Source: Ruminococcus callidus ATCC 27760
GTDB lineage: Bacteria > Bacillota > Clostridia > Oscillospirales > Ruminococcaceae
Reading direction: 5' to 3'
NCBI RefSeq assembly: GCF_000468015.1
Contig: NZ_KI260341.1
Location: forward strand, 20,845-70,015
DNA: 49,171 bases
Positions 16,451-25,562 of the stretch are shown here, one piece after another; within the stretch, counting starts at the first letter, position 1, and the number at the start of each line of letters is the position of its first letter. The notes beneath the pieces are model-generated. The model saw only the letters and a list, made by a program, of their open reading frames with translations. It was not told the DNA's origin and searched no databases. The translations under genes and the position numbers were made by a program.

Positions 16451-16617
16451 GCCTCACTTTTGGAGAAAAAGTAGGGCGGTTTGCTGATATAAGAAAACGT
16501 ATCGGACGAGAAACTCGTTGACTTCCAGTGGGAATAGAAGATTTCGATGCAGAATTCGAAAAATTTAAAAAAGAATTTGCAGAAAAGCACAAAAATGATG
16601 AAAGCACCTCATTTTGA
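16441..16617 (+). pseudogene. Short decayed coding remnant, unidentified
   Basis: One frame reads as two plausible protein-like blocks, FGEKVGRFADIRKRIGRETR and then, after an in-frame TGA at 16519-16521, VGIEDFDAEFEKFKKEFAE, ending at TGA 16615-16617 inside the palindrome. It has no start codon or RBS. The region is AT-richer than its neighbours. It may be the tail of a degraded gene; the family was not recognised. Confidence 0.3.
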
Positions 16618-16678
16618 ATTCCCAAAAGTTAGACCAAAAAAATCTAACAATTAGGTGCAGTTCAAAATGAGGTGCTTT
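16601..16678. repeat. Nested inverted repeat, mobile-element-like end or terminator
   Basis: The outer arms (16601-16618 and 16661-16678, 18 bp perfect, AAAGCACCTCATTTTGAA) enclose an inner GTTAGA/TCTAAC dyad (16628-16633, 16643-16648) around an A-tract. It sits downstream of galE, where it could end the alpha-galactoside transcript. The nested form also resembles insertion-sequence ends or a MITE. Confidence 0.6.
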
Positions 16679-16724
16679 TTTTCACGTTTAATTTTCACGT
16701 TTAAATGGTAATTCTATGTTTCCT

Positions 16725-17714
16725 TTACTCGGCATAGCCGTCGGGGTGATGCTGGTGCCAGTTCCATGCACTGGCAATGATTTCTTCCAGACTGTCATGT
16801 ACCGGTTCCCAGCCCAACACAGCCTTTGCCTTTTCGCTGGAAGCCACCAGCCGTGCAGGATCGCCGGCACGCCGCGGGGTTTCCACTGCGGGAATCGGGT
16901 GCCCTGTCACCTTGCGGGCAGTTTCGATCACTTCCCGCACAGAATAACCTACGCCGTTGCCCAGATTGAAAATGCTGCTTTCCCCGCCGTTTTGCAGATA
17001 TTGCACTGCCAGAATGTGTGCCTGTGCCAGATCGGTCACATGGATATAGTCCCGAATGCAGGTGCCGTCCGGCGTGTCATAGTCTGTGCCGTAAATGGAG
17101 ATCGCTTCCCGCTTGCCGTTGGGCACCTGTAAAATCAGCGGGATCAGGTGGCTTTCCGGATTATGTGCCTCGCCAATGGTGCCGCTGGCATCTGCTCCGC
17201 AGGCGTTGAAATACCGCAGGGAAACATACCGCAGTCCATGTGCGTTTGCCGTCCAGTGGAACATCTTTTCCATTGCCAGCTTGGTTTCTCCATAAGGGTT
17301 TGTCGGCAGCGTCCGGTCGGTTTCCAGAATCGGAATGTGCTCCGGTTCGCCATAGGTTGCTGCGGTGGAGGAAAAGACGATCTTGTCCACGTGATTTTTG
17401 ACCATTGCCTCCAGCAGCACCCGTGTGCCGCAAAGGTTGTTGTCATAATATTTCAGCGGATTTGTGACGCTCTCTCCCACCAGCGAGTATGCCGCAAAGT
17501 GAATGACTGCATCGATCTGCTCCTGCTGAAACAGATTATCCAGAAATGCAAAGTCGTGCAGGTCGCCCTGATAGAACTTTGCCCCTGCCGGAATGGCTTC
17601 GCGGTGCCCTGTCACCAGATTGTCCGCCACGATCACATCTTCTCCGGCACGCACCAGTTCCAGTGCCGTATGGGAACCGATATATCCGGCTCCGCCCAAT
17701 ACTAAAATACGCAT
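16725..17714 (-). CDS. galE: UDP-glucose 4-epimerase
   Basis: A 329-residue NAD-dependent epimerase, the standard length. It has the N-terminal GGAGYIGS nucleotide-binding motif, SSTAATYG, and the catalytic YGETK (Tyr-x-x-x-Lys). It interconverts UDP-galactose and UDP-glucose. The start is ATG 17714 with GGAG 8 bp upstream, 23 bp after galK. It is the last gene of the alpha-galactoside operon. Its TAA stop falls in the sequence TGTTTCCTTTAC, which matches the end of the dispersed palindromic repeats. Confidence 0.95.
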   Translation of the reverse strand: MRILVLGGAGYIGSHTALELVRAGEDVIVADNLVTGHREAIPAGAKFYQGDLHDFAFLDNLFQQEQIDAVIHFAAYSLVGESVTNPLKYYDNNLCGTRVLLEAMVKNHVDKIVFSSTAATYGEPEHIPILETDRTLPTNPYGETKLAMEKMFHWTANAHGLRYVSLRYFNACGADASGTIGEAHNPESHLIPLILQVPNGKREAISIYGTDYDTPDGTCIRDYIHVTDLAQAHILAVQYLQNGGESSIFNLGNGVGYSVREVIETARKVTGHPIPAVETPRRAGDPARLVASSEKAKAVLGWEPVHDSLEEIIASAWNWHQHHPDGYAE

Positions 17715-17737
17715 TGCAATTGCTCCTTTCCAAAAGC

Positions 17738-19021
17738 TTAAACTCTGACACCGCCCAGCGGACGGACAGAAAGCTTGTGACAGCTGCCCTTTCCGAACAG
17801 CTGGTTCATACACTGACAATATGCCTCGGCTTCTTCCACCGGCACAAATGCCTGAATGGTTCCGGCAAAGCCGCCGCCGTGTACCCGCACAGCACCCTTT
17901 TCACCAAGGAACTGTTTGCTGTACCAGATGCCCAGCGGAATCGCCTGTTCTGTGGGCTTCTGGCAGGAAAACAGATTTTGCAGCAGTTCCGCAGAAGAAG
18001 TGCCGGACTCCCGCACCAGTGCAAAGAATGCGGACAGATCGCCGTCTTCCAGTGCCTTTGTCTCCGCAGTTGCCCGTTCGCTCTCTGCAAAGAAATGTGC
18101 CGCACGGAGAATGGCACGGTCGGAACAGGTCTTTCTCAGCCGCGGAATGGCTTTCCGGAACTGCTCTGCGGAAACCTCCCGCAGGACAGACTTTCCGAAA
18201 TAAGCGGCAACCTGCTTCATCTCTGTCGGAACCGCCACATAATCCGGTGTCAGATCGGCGTGGCTGCCCTTGGTATCTGTGATGCACAGACAGTATCCTG
18301 CTTGTGCAAAGTCAAAGGTGTGCTTCTGTATCACCGGCTTTTCGGTGTCCGCAAAATCGATCCAGACGAAACCGCCTACGGAACTGACCATTTGATCCAT
18401 CAAGCCGCTTTGCTTGCCGAAATATACATTTTCCGCATACTGTCCGATCTTGGCAATTTCCACTGCACCGGCTTTTCCGCCGTTGTCATGCTGGTCGATG
18501 ATCGTTCCCACCAGCACCTCAAACGCTGCCGAGGAGGAAAGCCCGCTGCCGCTGAGCACCTCCGAAGTGGAGTAAGCATCCCAGCCGCTGAGGGATACAC
18601 CCATATCTGCAAATTTCGCAGCGATTCCCCGAATCAATGCCGTGGAAGTGCCTTCCTCCTCCGGCTTCTTTGACAAATCGGAAAGCTGCACCTGAATCTG
18701 GGAATAGCCCATAGATTTCAGCCGGATCACGCCCTCCCGATGAAAACCGACAACGGCGATCACGTCCAGATTCACCGCCGCCGCCAGCACGCAGCCGTGC
18801 TGGTGATCGGTATGGTTGCCGCCGACTTCGGTGCGTCCGGGAGCCGAGAAAATGCCGACTTGTTTCCGCTGGGGATACAGCTTCGCAAATTCGTCCAGTG
18901 CCGCCGCGTACCGTTTCTTCTGGTGCACCAGCATGTCTGCATCGTCACCATACAACTGTTTCAGCTTCTTGTCCAGCTTTCCCGCTTTCAGTGTTTGTTT
19001 CCACTCTGCAACTGTCATCAT
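17738..19021 (-). CDS. galK: Galactokinase
   Basis: A GHMP-family kinase of about 427 residues that phosphorylates galactose released by the upstream alpha-galactosidase. Signature blocks are GRTEVGGNHTDHQHG near residue 65 and the ATP-binding GSGLSSSAAFEV. An ATG three codons upstream (19030) is also possible, but AGAGG is only 2 bp from it, so 19021 is preferred. The N-terminus is about 40 residues longer than E. coli GalK, which is common among clostridial homologues. With galE it makes a Leloir pathway lacking galT in this window. Confidence 0.94.
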   Translation of the reverse strand: MMTVAEWKQTLKAGKLDKKLKQLYGDDADMLVHQKKRYAAALDEFAKLYPQRKQVGIFSAPGRTEVGGNHTDHQHGCVLAAAVNLDVIAVVGFHREGVIRLKSMGYSQIQVQLSDLSKKPEEEGTSTALIRGIAAKFADMGVSLSGWDAYSTSEVLSGSGLSSSAAFEVLVGTIIDQHDNGGKAGAVEIAKIGQYAENVYFGKQSGLMDQMVSSVGGFVWIDFADTEKPVIQKHTFDFAQAGYCLCITDTKGSHADLTPDYVAVPTEMKQVAAYFGKSVLREVSAEQFRKAIPRLRKTCSDRAILRAAHFFAESERATAETKALEDGDLSAFFALVRESGTSSAELLQNLFSCQKPTEQAIPLGIWYSKQFLGEKGAVRVHGGGFAGTIQAFVPVEEAEAYCQCMNQLFGKGSCHKLSVRPLGGVRV

Positions 19022-19070
19022 CGTTCGCATATCCTCTCATTTCATTTTTCCCGTACTGTGCGGAATTTCC

Positions 19071-21257
19071 TCAAACTTCTGTAAAGTGCATGGATACCGG
19101 CGTATAATCGCCCCATGCCTTCGGCAGCAGCACGCCGCCTACCATGAGTGCCGCACCGGTGTAGACTTGTTCCGTGCCGTCCAGCCGGTACTGCTTTTCT
19201 GCACACAGTCCCCGCAGCTTCACCTGATGCCGCAGGGTGTTGGCTTCGGCGTGGAAGATCATGCCCTGCACCAGTATCTCGCTGCCGTCCTGTGCCGCAA
19301 ATGCCCAGATCGCTTCTGCATCGGTCATGGGGTTGGTCAGACGGTAGTACCTGCCGTTGTGGATCAGCGGGCCATAAGCCTTGAACTGCTGAATTTGCTC
19401 TGTCACAGCCTGCTTTTCCGCATCAGACAACAGATTCAAGTCCAGTTCATAGCCGAAGCTGCCTGCCATAGCCGTCACCGCACGGGTTTCAAACGGCGTG
19501 ATGCGACCGGTCTGGTGGTTCGGCACGGTGGAAACGTGAGAGCCCACTGCGGAAACGGGATAGAAGAACGATGTGCCGTACTGGATCTTTGTCCGTTCGC
19601 GGGCATCGGTATCGTCACTGCACCAGATCTGCGGGCAGTAGTACAGCATACCGGCATCAAATCTGCCGCCGCCGCCGCTGCAGCCCTCAAAGAGTACTTC
19701 CGGAAACGCCGCCGTCAGCCGTTCCAGCAGGGCGTACAAGCCAAGCACATAACGGTGAGGCATCTCTCCCTGCCGGTCTGCGGGCAGAGTCTGGGTGTAC
19801 CAGTCGCTGATGCTGCGGTTCATGTCCCACTTGACATAGGAAATGTCTGCACTGTGCAGCACTTCGCTCATGACACGGAACAGGTACTCCTGTACTTCCG
19901 GATTGGTCATATCCAGCACCAGCTGATACCGTCCCCGCATCGGCGAACGCTCCGGAATTCGAATTGCCCAGTCCGGATGTGTCCGATAGAGGTCGCTGTC
20001 CTCGGAGATCATCTCCGGCTCGAACCAGATGCCGAACCGCATACCCATCGCCTTGATCTTCTCCACCAGATCGTGCAGTCCGCCGGAGAGTTTTTTCTCA
20101 TTGACGAACCAGTCCCCCAGACCGGAACAGTCGTCGTCCCGCTTGCCGAACCAGCCGTCGTCCAGCACCAGCATATCCACGCCGAGGCGTGCAGCTTCTT
20201 CGGCAATGTGCAGGATCTTTTCCGTATCGAAGCCGAAATAGGTGGCTTCCCAGTTGTTGATCAGCACAGGACGTTCTGCCAGCTGATACTTGCCGCGGCA
20301 GATGTGTTCCCGAATTGCCCGATGAAACTGGTGGGACAAAGTTTCCAGTCCGGTGCTGCTATAGGACAGCAGCACTTCCGGTGTGGCAAAACACTCCCCT
20401 GCTCCCAGCTCCCAGCGGAACAGGTCGGGGTGGATTCCCATGACTACACGCACCTGCCCCAGCTGGTCGCACTCGATCTTGGTCTGGTGGCTGCCGCTGT
20501 AGACCAGAGCCGCCCCCACGCAGGCACCGGAGGTTTCCGTGCAGTCCGGTGTGCAGAGCAGCACGGTGGGATTCTGGTGATGACTGGACGTACCGCGGGT
20601 GCTGGAACTCTCCTGAATGCCGTGGAGCAGCGGACGGCGTTCTGCCTGCCGTTCCATGGCGTGTCTGCCGTAGAAGTGTATCCACTCCCAGCTGCCCTGT
20701 CCCATGTCCAGACAAAGGCTTGCCGCCTTGGTCAGTGTCACCGGTGCTTCGCCCAGATTGCGGATCTCTGCACAGCGTGTCACAATGTCCAGTTCCGGCA
20801 GCACGCCGTATTTCAAAGTCACTTCCACCGCAGAAGCCGTATCCCGCAGAACCACTTCCAGTGTTTCCGCTTCGTCCTCTCCGGCATACAACGCCGGCAG
20901 ACCGGCAATGGCATACTTGCCCTGTTTCACCGTGTGGCTGTAGTACCGCAGATCCAGTGCACAGCTGCCGTCAGCGTGTACCGCCTCCACTGCCGGCACC
21001 CGAAAATCGCCTATGCCTGCTCCGGCATATTCCAGCGGCAGGGTGTCCAGCGAATAGGTGCGGTCATTTCCGGCATCATGGGGATTTCCGGAAAAGCCTA
21101 CGTCCGGATAGTCCTGCAAATAGGACATGTCACAGCCAGTCTTTGCACCGTACCAGAGATGCCGCAGGACCCCGTAGGTGTCCGCCTGCATCTGGTACAT
21201 GGTATGCTTCGTTTCCAGTGTAAAAATTCGCTTTTCTGTATTGATCTTGATTGCCAT
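19071..21257 (-). CDS. Alpha-galactosidase, glycoside hydrolase family 36
   Basis: A 728-residue GH36 enzyme removing terminal alpha-1,6-galactose from melibiose or raffinose-type sugars. It has no signal peptide, so it acts on imported sugars in the cytoplasm. Visible blocks are VLDDGWFGKR, FGIWFEPEM, KWDMNRSISD (nucleophile Asp) and CSGGGGRFD ... WCSDDTD (acid/base Asp). ATG 21257 has GGAG 8 bp upstream. The gene follows the two permease genes after a 120-bp gap holding a strong hairpin, and precedes galK by about 50 bp. Confidence 0.95.
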   Translation of the reverse strand: MAIKINTEKRIFTLETKHTMYQMQADTYGVLRHLWYGAKTGCDMSYLQDYPDVGFSGNPHDAGNDRTYSLDTLPLEYAGAGIGDFRVPAVEAVHADGSCALDLRYYSHTVKQGKYAIAGLPALYAGEDEAETLEVVLRDTASAVEVTLKYGVLPELDIVTRCAEIRNLGEAPVTLTKAASLCLDMGQGSWEWIHFYGRHAMERQAERRPLLHGIQESSSTRGTSSHHQNPTVLLCTPDCTETSGACVGAALVYSGSHQTKIECDQLGQVRVVMGIHPDLFRWELGAGECFATPEVLLSYSSTGLETLSHQFHRAIREHICRGKYQLAERPVLINNWEATYFGFDTEKILHIAEEAARLGVDMLVLDDGWFGKRDDDCSGLGDWFVNEKKLSGGLHDLVEKIKAMGMRFGIWFEPEMISEDSDLYRTHPDWAIRIPERSPMRGRYQLVLDMTNPEVQEYLFRVMSEVLHSADISYVKWDMNRSISDWYTQTLPADRQGEMPHRYVLGLYALLERLTAAFPEVLFEGCSGGGGRFDAGMLYYCPQIWCSDDTDARERTKIQYGTSFFYPVSAVGSHVSTVPNHQTGRITPFETRAVTAMAGSFGYELDLNLLSDAEKQAVTEQIQQFKAYGPLIHNGRYYRLTNPMTDAEAIWAFAAQDGSEILVQGMIFHAEANTLRHQVKLRGLCAEKQYRLDGTEQVYTGAALMVGGVLLPKAWGDYTPVSMHFTEV

Positions 21258-21277
21258 ATCCAACACTCCTTCAGGAT

Positions 21278-21341
21278 ACAGAAAACCGTATGACATTGCA
21301 GTTCCATTCTTCGAATCTTGTCACATCATACGGTTTTCTGT
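21278..21341 (-). other. Intercistronic hairpin between transporter and catabolic genes
   Basis: A perfect 16-bp inverted repeat ACAGAAAACCGTATGA (21278-21293, 21326-21341) with a 32-nt loop. No run of T follows on the minus strand, so it looks like an mRNA-stabilising or processing element that sets transporter against enzyme expression. The left end lies 20 bp from the alpha-galactosidase start. Confidence 0.6.
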
Positions 21342-21377
21342 CTATTCTCTATTCTACGAAATTTATGAAAAACTTCC

Positions 21378-22226
21378 TTAACCCTTTACTGCACCATTGG
21401 CAATGCCGCCGATGATCTGCTTCTGACAGAAGATGTAGAAGATCAGGATCGGGATCAGTGCCAGCAGGTAAGAAGCAAACGCCAGATTGTAGTTCGTGCC
21501 GAACTGTGTCTGGAAGTTCAGCTGTGCCAGCGGCAGGGTGGTGTCTTCGCTGCTGGACATGATCACCAGCGGTGTCATGACATCGTTCCATGTGCCCAGA
21601 GCCGTCAGAACTGCCACGGTAGCATGCATCGGCTTCATCATGGGGAAAATGATCGTCCAGTAGGTTTTCCATGTGGAAGCACCGTCAATGTTTGCAGCTT
21701 CTTCCATTGCCAGCGGAACGTTTTTCAGATAGCCGCTGTACAGCATGACGTTCATGGGCATATAGAATACCAAGTACAGAATGATAACGCCCAGACGGTT
21801 GTCCAGTCCCATAATGGCGGTCTGCTTGACCAGCGGCATCATCAGAATGGCAAAGGGAACGAACATACCGCTGACGATGTAAAAGTAGATCAGCTTATAG
21901 CCCTTTTTCCGTGCCATGTTTCTGCCAATGGCATAGCCTGCCATAGAGTGGAGCAGCACTGCCAGCACAATGGTCACTGCGGTAATCAGAAAGCTGTTGC
22001 CCAGCGAGTGCCAGAAGTTTGTCACACGCATTGCCTCGGAGAAGTTGCTGAAATTCCATGTGCTGGGGAACGAGAGTGCTCCGGCAATGTCATTTGTCAT
22101 TTCGGTAGGGCTCTTGAATGCGATTATGACGGTCATGTACAACGGGAACAATACCGTCAGGCAGCCCAGAAACAGCAGTACGGTCAGAAGTACATTGGTA
22201 CCGCCGATTTTATGTGTCTTTTTCAT
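21378..22226 (-). CDS. Sugar ABC transporter permease (MalG-like)
   Basis: A 282-residue inner-membrane permease with six predicted helices and the binding-protein-dependent transport EAA loop (MEEAANIDGASTWKTYWTII). It pairs with the adjacent permease to form the channel of a CUT1-type alpha-galactoside importer. Its ATG overlaps the previous stop (ATGA). No ATPase gene is in the cluster; CUT1 systems commonly share a housekeeping MsmK/MsiK ATPase encoded elsewhere. Confidence 0.92.
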   Translation of the reverse strand: MKKTHKIGGTNVLLTVLLFLGCLTVLFPLYMTVIIAFKSPTEMTNDIAGALSFPSTWNFSNFSEAMRVTNFWHSLGNSFLITAVTIVLAVLLHSMAGYAIGRNMARKKGYKLIYFYIVSGMFVPFAILMMPLVKQTAIMGLDNRLGVIILYLVFYMPMNVMLYSGYLKNVPLAMEEAANIDGASTWKTYWTIIFPMMKPMHATVAVLTALGTWNDVMTPLVIMSSSEDTTLPLAQLNFQTQFGTNYNLAFASYLLALIPILIFYIFCQKQIIGGIANGAVKG

Positions 22227-23104
22227 AGCTGTTCCTCCTTCTTACCGGTAATCTTCATCTGAATGATCGAGAATGCCACAATAACAATAAAGAATACTAC
22301 GGCGTTTGCACTCTGGAATCCGAACTGTCCGCCGTCCATACCGTTTTTGTAGATCAGGTAGGAAATGGACTCGGTACTCTGTGCAGGACCGCCCTTGGTC
22401 AAAGACATGATCTGGTCGAATACCATCATCATGTTCTTGGTGCTGAGAATCAGGTTAATGGAGACGAACGGCAGCAGCATCGGGAAAGTCAGCTTCCAGA
22501 ACTTCTGCCACGGGTTTGCACCGTCGATCATGCCGGCTTCGTAGATGTCCGCCGGAACGGTCTGCAAACCGGAAATGTAGATGATCGTATTCATTGCGAC
22601 TGCCTGCCATACGCCGACAACCAGCACGCCGATCCACGCGTATCTCTCACTGGCAAGAATACTGTTTTCCAGAAAGCCGATGTGCATTGCCTTGCCCACA
22701 GCCGGAATGATGTAGGTAAAGATAAAGCTGAAAATATAACCGACGATCAGTCCGCCCAGAATATTCGGGACAAAGTACACGCCGCGGAGCAGGCTCTTGC
22801 AGCGGATCCTGCTGTTCAGCCCCATTGCCAGCAACAGGCTCAGACAGTTGATGAGAATGGTTCCGGCAATCGCATACTTGAATGTGAACAGGTAGGAGTG
22901 CAGGACACGTTCATCAGAAAACAGGTCGATATAATTTCGCAGTCCCACGAAATCAAAGGTACCATAGCCGCGGTAGTTGGTGAAGCTGTAAACTGCACCG
23001 GTGATCAGCGGCAGGGTGTTAAACAGGAAGAACAGAATGACAATCGGAATGGTCATTGCCAGATAGGTTCGATTGTTGCTGCTCAATGCTTTTCTTTTGC
23101 TCAT
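22223..23104 (-). CDS. Sugar ABC transporter permease (MalF-like)
   Basis: A 293-residue permease with six predicted helices and the EAA loop (IYEAGMIDGANPWQKFWKLT). It is the partner of the downstream permease. Start ATG overlaps the binding-protein stop (ATGA), which couples translation and keeps subunit amounts balanced. The N-terminus is short and cytoplasmic, as in Gram-positive oligosaccharide permeases. Confidence 0.92.
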   Translation of the reverse strand: MSKRKALSSNNRTYLAMTIPIVILFFLFNTLPLITGAVYSFTNYRGYGTFDFVGLRNYIDLFSDERVLHSYLFTFKYAIAGTILINCLSLLLAMGLNSRIRCKSLLRGVYFVPNILGGLIVGYIFSFIFTYIIPAVGKAMHIGFLENSILASERYAWIGVLVVGVWQAVAMNTIIYISGLQTVPADIYEAGMIDGANPWQKFWKLTFPMLLPFVSINLILSTKNMMMVFDQIMSLTKGGPAQSTESISYLIYKNGMDGGQFGFQSANAVVFFIVIVAFSIIQMKITGKKEEQL

Positions 23105-24396
23105 GATGCATTCTCCTCCTCATATTTTTGTACTTTCGCGATCAGGTCGCGGTTATACCGTTTCCATTCCTTATCGAAACGCTTCAGGAACTTGGCGGTG
23201 GAGTCACTGCTGTCGTCCATGAGATAAGTCTGTACCATTGCGTCCACGCTCATCTCACTGGGATAGTGGTGGTCATGGAAGTCGGACATTCTGCCCTCAT
23301 CGATATAGGAACGCATACCGTCCAGCATCGACGGCAGAGTGAAGTCGCCGTCCTTACAGGGCACTGCGTTCTGGTTGTCCAGATAGATCTGAATGGTTTC
23401 ATCATCATACAAGAACTTCAGTACTTCATAAACAGCATCTTTGTGCTTGGTTTCTTTCATCACGCAGAACTGCAGGTCAACACCGGAGTTCAGCACGTTA
23501 TCCGCTTCATCCTCATTTGCAGGGAATACAAACGAGTCAATGTTCATATCCGGATTTACCGACTGAATTTGCGGCACCGCATAGCTGCCGATGGGATACA
23601 TTGCCGATTCGCCACGTGCAAAAGCAGTGCAGGCATCGTTATAGCTGTACGCATAGGGATTCGGTTCTGCGTAATCCAGCAGGACCTTGTCCTTTTCGGC
23701 AACTTCCTGATATGCGTCCGTAAAGGTCGTCTTTCCGGCGTTGACATCGCTGCAGGTGGACGGAGAGGACAAACCTACTGCCAGTGCATTCCACGGTGCC
23801 ATACAAGTCCATGTGTCCTTATATCCCAGATACAGCGGGTACACATCAGAGGTGTTCTGAATGGTTTCACACAGGTCGGTGAATTCGCTCCATGTGGCAG
23901 GGATCTCCCAGCCGTTCTCCTCGAACATATCCTTGTTGTACAGGATTCCGGCACAGTTTGCCACATAAGGCAGTCCGTATACCCCGTCTTTCGGAATGAA
24001 CTCCAGTTCATCTACAATGTCCAGATATGCCGGTTTGATGCCTGACACGCCCTCAAAATCGGAAACATCCAGAAACATATCTGCGTCCAGAAAGTTGGAG
24101 TAGTTGATGTCGCCGCCGATACCGATAATGTCCGGATAATCCCCGCGGATAAACCGTGTTTTCAGCACAGTCATGGCTTCATTGGGCGATTCAATGGTCA
24201 GATGAATATCATCATGGGTCGCGTTAAAGCGTTCCTCCATTTCCTCGAAAGCCGCAACAGCTTCCGGTTTATACTGTACCATTGTCACTTCCGTTTTCCC
24301 GTCATTTTTCGATGTACCTGCACAGCCGGACAGCGGCAGTGTGGACAATACGGCACCTGCCAAAATCAGGCTGCTGACTACATGCTTTCTTCTCAT
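23101..24396 (-). CDS. Extracellular sugar-binding lipoprotein of the ABC importer
   Basis: A 431-residue solute-binding protein of the family-1 oligosaccharide type. A lipoprotein signal ends with the lipobox LSGC (Cys25), so it is tethered outside the membrane. ATG 24396 has GGAGG 8 bp upstream; the frame runs 28 codons further up through the promoter, so that extension is rejected. It is the first gene of the operon, and its neighbours (GH36, galK, galE) point to raffinose, stachyose or melibiose as ligands, although the exact sugar cannot be read from sequence. Confidence 0.92.
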   Translation of the reverse strand: MRRKHVVSSLILAGAVLSTLPLSGCAGTSKNDGKTEVTMVQYKPEAVAAFEEMEERFNATHDDIHLTIESPNEAMTVLKTRFIRGDYPDIIGIGGDINYSNFLDADMFLDVSDFEGVSGIKPAYLDIVDELEFIPKDGVYGLPYVANCAGILYNKDMFEENGWEIPATWSEFTDLCETIQNTSDVYPLYLGYKDTWTCMAPWNALAVGLSSPSTCSDVNAGKTTFTDAYQEVAEKDKVLLDYAEPNPYAYSYNDACTAFARGESAMYPIGSYAVPQIQSVNPDMNIDSFVFPANEDEADNVLNSGVDLQFCVMKETKHKDAVYEVLKFLYDDETIQIYLDNQNAVPCKDGDFTLPSMLDGMRSYIDEGRMSDFHDHHYPSEMSVDAMVQTYLMDDSSDSTAKFLKRFDKEWKRYNRDLIAKVQKYEEENAS

Positions 24397-24444
24397 GTGA
24401 TCTTCCTCCTTTTCGGGTAAAACCCTGTGTTTTTTGCTGCTTTT

Positions 24445-24474
24445 ATTATAACATACCAATATGCAACTGGTAAA
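24445..24474 (-). promoter_or_regulatory. Promoter of the alpha-galactoside operon
   Basis: TTTACC (24469-24474), 18-bp spacer, TATAAT (24445-24450), leftward. One operator copy fills the spacer. The weak -35 box suits an activator-dependent promoter. Confidence 0.65.
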
Positions 24475-24550
24475 TACCACAAATCAACTTATTTCATACC
24501 ATTTTGCCGCTTTTCCCGCAAATATCAAAAAACAGGTTGCATTTTGGTAT
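24453..24550. promoter_or_regulatory. Three putative AraC-regulator operator copies
   Basis: Motif GTTGCATWTTGGTAT occurs on the minus strand at 24453-24467 and on the plus strand at 24536-24550. A weaker minus-strand copy (11 of 15 matches) is at 24496-24510. Starts are 43 and 40 bp apart, about four helical turns. The outer copies overlap the two divergent promoters. Confidence 0.55.
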
Positions 24551-24565
24551 ATTTCGTGCTATAAT
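24537..24565 (+). promoter_or_regulatory. Promoter of the AraC-type regulator
   Basis: TTGCAT (24537-24542), 17 bp, TATAAT (24560-24565), rightward. The -35 box lies in the operator motif, which suggests autoregulation. Confidence 0.7.
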
Positions 24566-24636
24566 GAGTATCATATGAACAACAAAAAACATGAATGGTA
24601 CAAGTTCAGATGAAATTTATGACAAGAGGTAATATT

Positions 24637-25518
24637 ATGCAGAATTTGATCTTTTCAATTTTTCCCAATCAGAACTTTGTAGACCTCGGCTTGTTCCAGT
24701 TCGGGTGGGAACGCTGTACACCGGCACACTCTTTCGGACCGGCTGCGAGAAACCACTATCTGTTTCACTATATTCTATCCGGCACCGGCACCCTGATGGC
24801 AGACGACAGCAAGGGTGTCACCCAGACCTACTCGATCAAAAGCATGCAGGGGTTCATGATCTTCCCCAATCAGATCACCACCTATGTTGCCGACAAGCAG
24901 CTGCCGTGGGAATACGTCTGGCTGGAATTCGACGGACTCCGTGTGAAGTCCCTGCTGGACACCATCGGACTTTCGCTGGACAAACCGGTCTATCATGCCA
25001 GGAACAAAAGCCTGCGGGAGGACATGGCAAACGAAATGCTGTACATCTCCCGCCACAAAGATGAGTCGCCTTTTCATCTGATCGGGCATCTCTATCTGTT
25101 TCTGGATTATCTTCTGCGTTCTGCGGCAGATGAACAGCTGGAACACGGCAGCAAACTGCGGGAATTCTACATTCACGAGGCACTGACCTACATTGAACAC
25201 AACTTTCAAAATGAGATCACGATTGAAGATATTGCCGGTGTCTGCGGACTGAACCGCACTTATTTCGGCAAAATTTTCAAGGAAGCACTGGGGAAAACGC
25301 CACAGGAATTCCTGCTGAATTACCGCATGCTCAAAGCGGCAGAGCTGCTGAAGCTGACCAGCCTTTCTATCGGGGATGTTGGTCTGGCAGTGGGGTATGC
25401 CAACCAGATGCACTTTTCCAGAGCATTCAAGAATAACTACGGCATTTCCCCCAGAGAATGGCGGTATCAGAACCATATCAACAATACCGTTGACAGCGAC
25501 GAAGAACATACACAATAA
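24637..25518 (+). CDS. AraC-family regulator of alpha-galactoside use
   Basis: A 293-residue regulator with an N-terminal cupin-like sugar-sensing domain (about 15-150) and two C-terminal helix-turn-helix units (about 195-285; IEDIAGVCGLNRTYFGKIFKE and the GYANQMHFSRAFKNNYGISP block). It is divergent from the importer operon, as MsmR/RafR-type activators are. ATG 24637 has AGAGG 7 bp upstream; an earlier in-frame ATG at 24595 has no RBS. It is expected to activate the leftward operon when alpha-galactosides are present. Confidence 0.9.
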   Translation: MQNLIFSIFPNQNFVDLGLFQFGWERCTPAHSFGPAARNHYLFHYILSGTGTLMADDSKGVTQTYSIKSMQGFMIFPNQITTYVADKQLPWEYVWLEFDGLRVKSLLDTIGLSLDKPVYHARNKSLREDMANEMLYISRHKDESPFHLIGHLYLFLDYLLRSAADEQLEHGSKLREFYIHEALTYIEHNFQNEITIEDIAGVCGLNRTYFGKIFKEALGKTPQEFLLNYRMLKAAELLKLTSLSIGDVGLAVGYANQMHFSRAFKNNYGISPREWRYQNHINNTVDSDEEHTQ

Positions 25519-25520
25519 AA

Positions 25521-25558
25521 AAACGAGCCTGTTTTCAACTGAAAAAACAGGCTCGTTT
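25521..25558. terminator. Bidirectional terminator between the AraC and MATE genes
   Basis: A perfect 15-bp stem AAACGAGCCTGTTTT (25521-25535) with 25544-25558, flanked by A- and T-runs, between convergent genes. Confidence 0.9.
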
Positions 25559-25562
25559 CTTG

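Noticed and set aside
16395-16625. A leftward 76-codon frame upstream of cls.
   Set aside because: It covers the cls promoter and the palindrome, has no RBS and no protein-like pattern.
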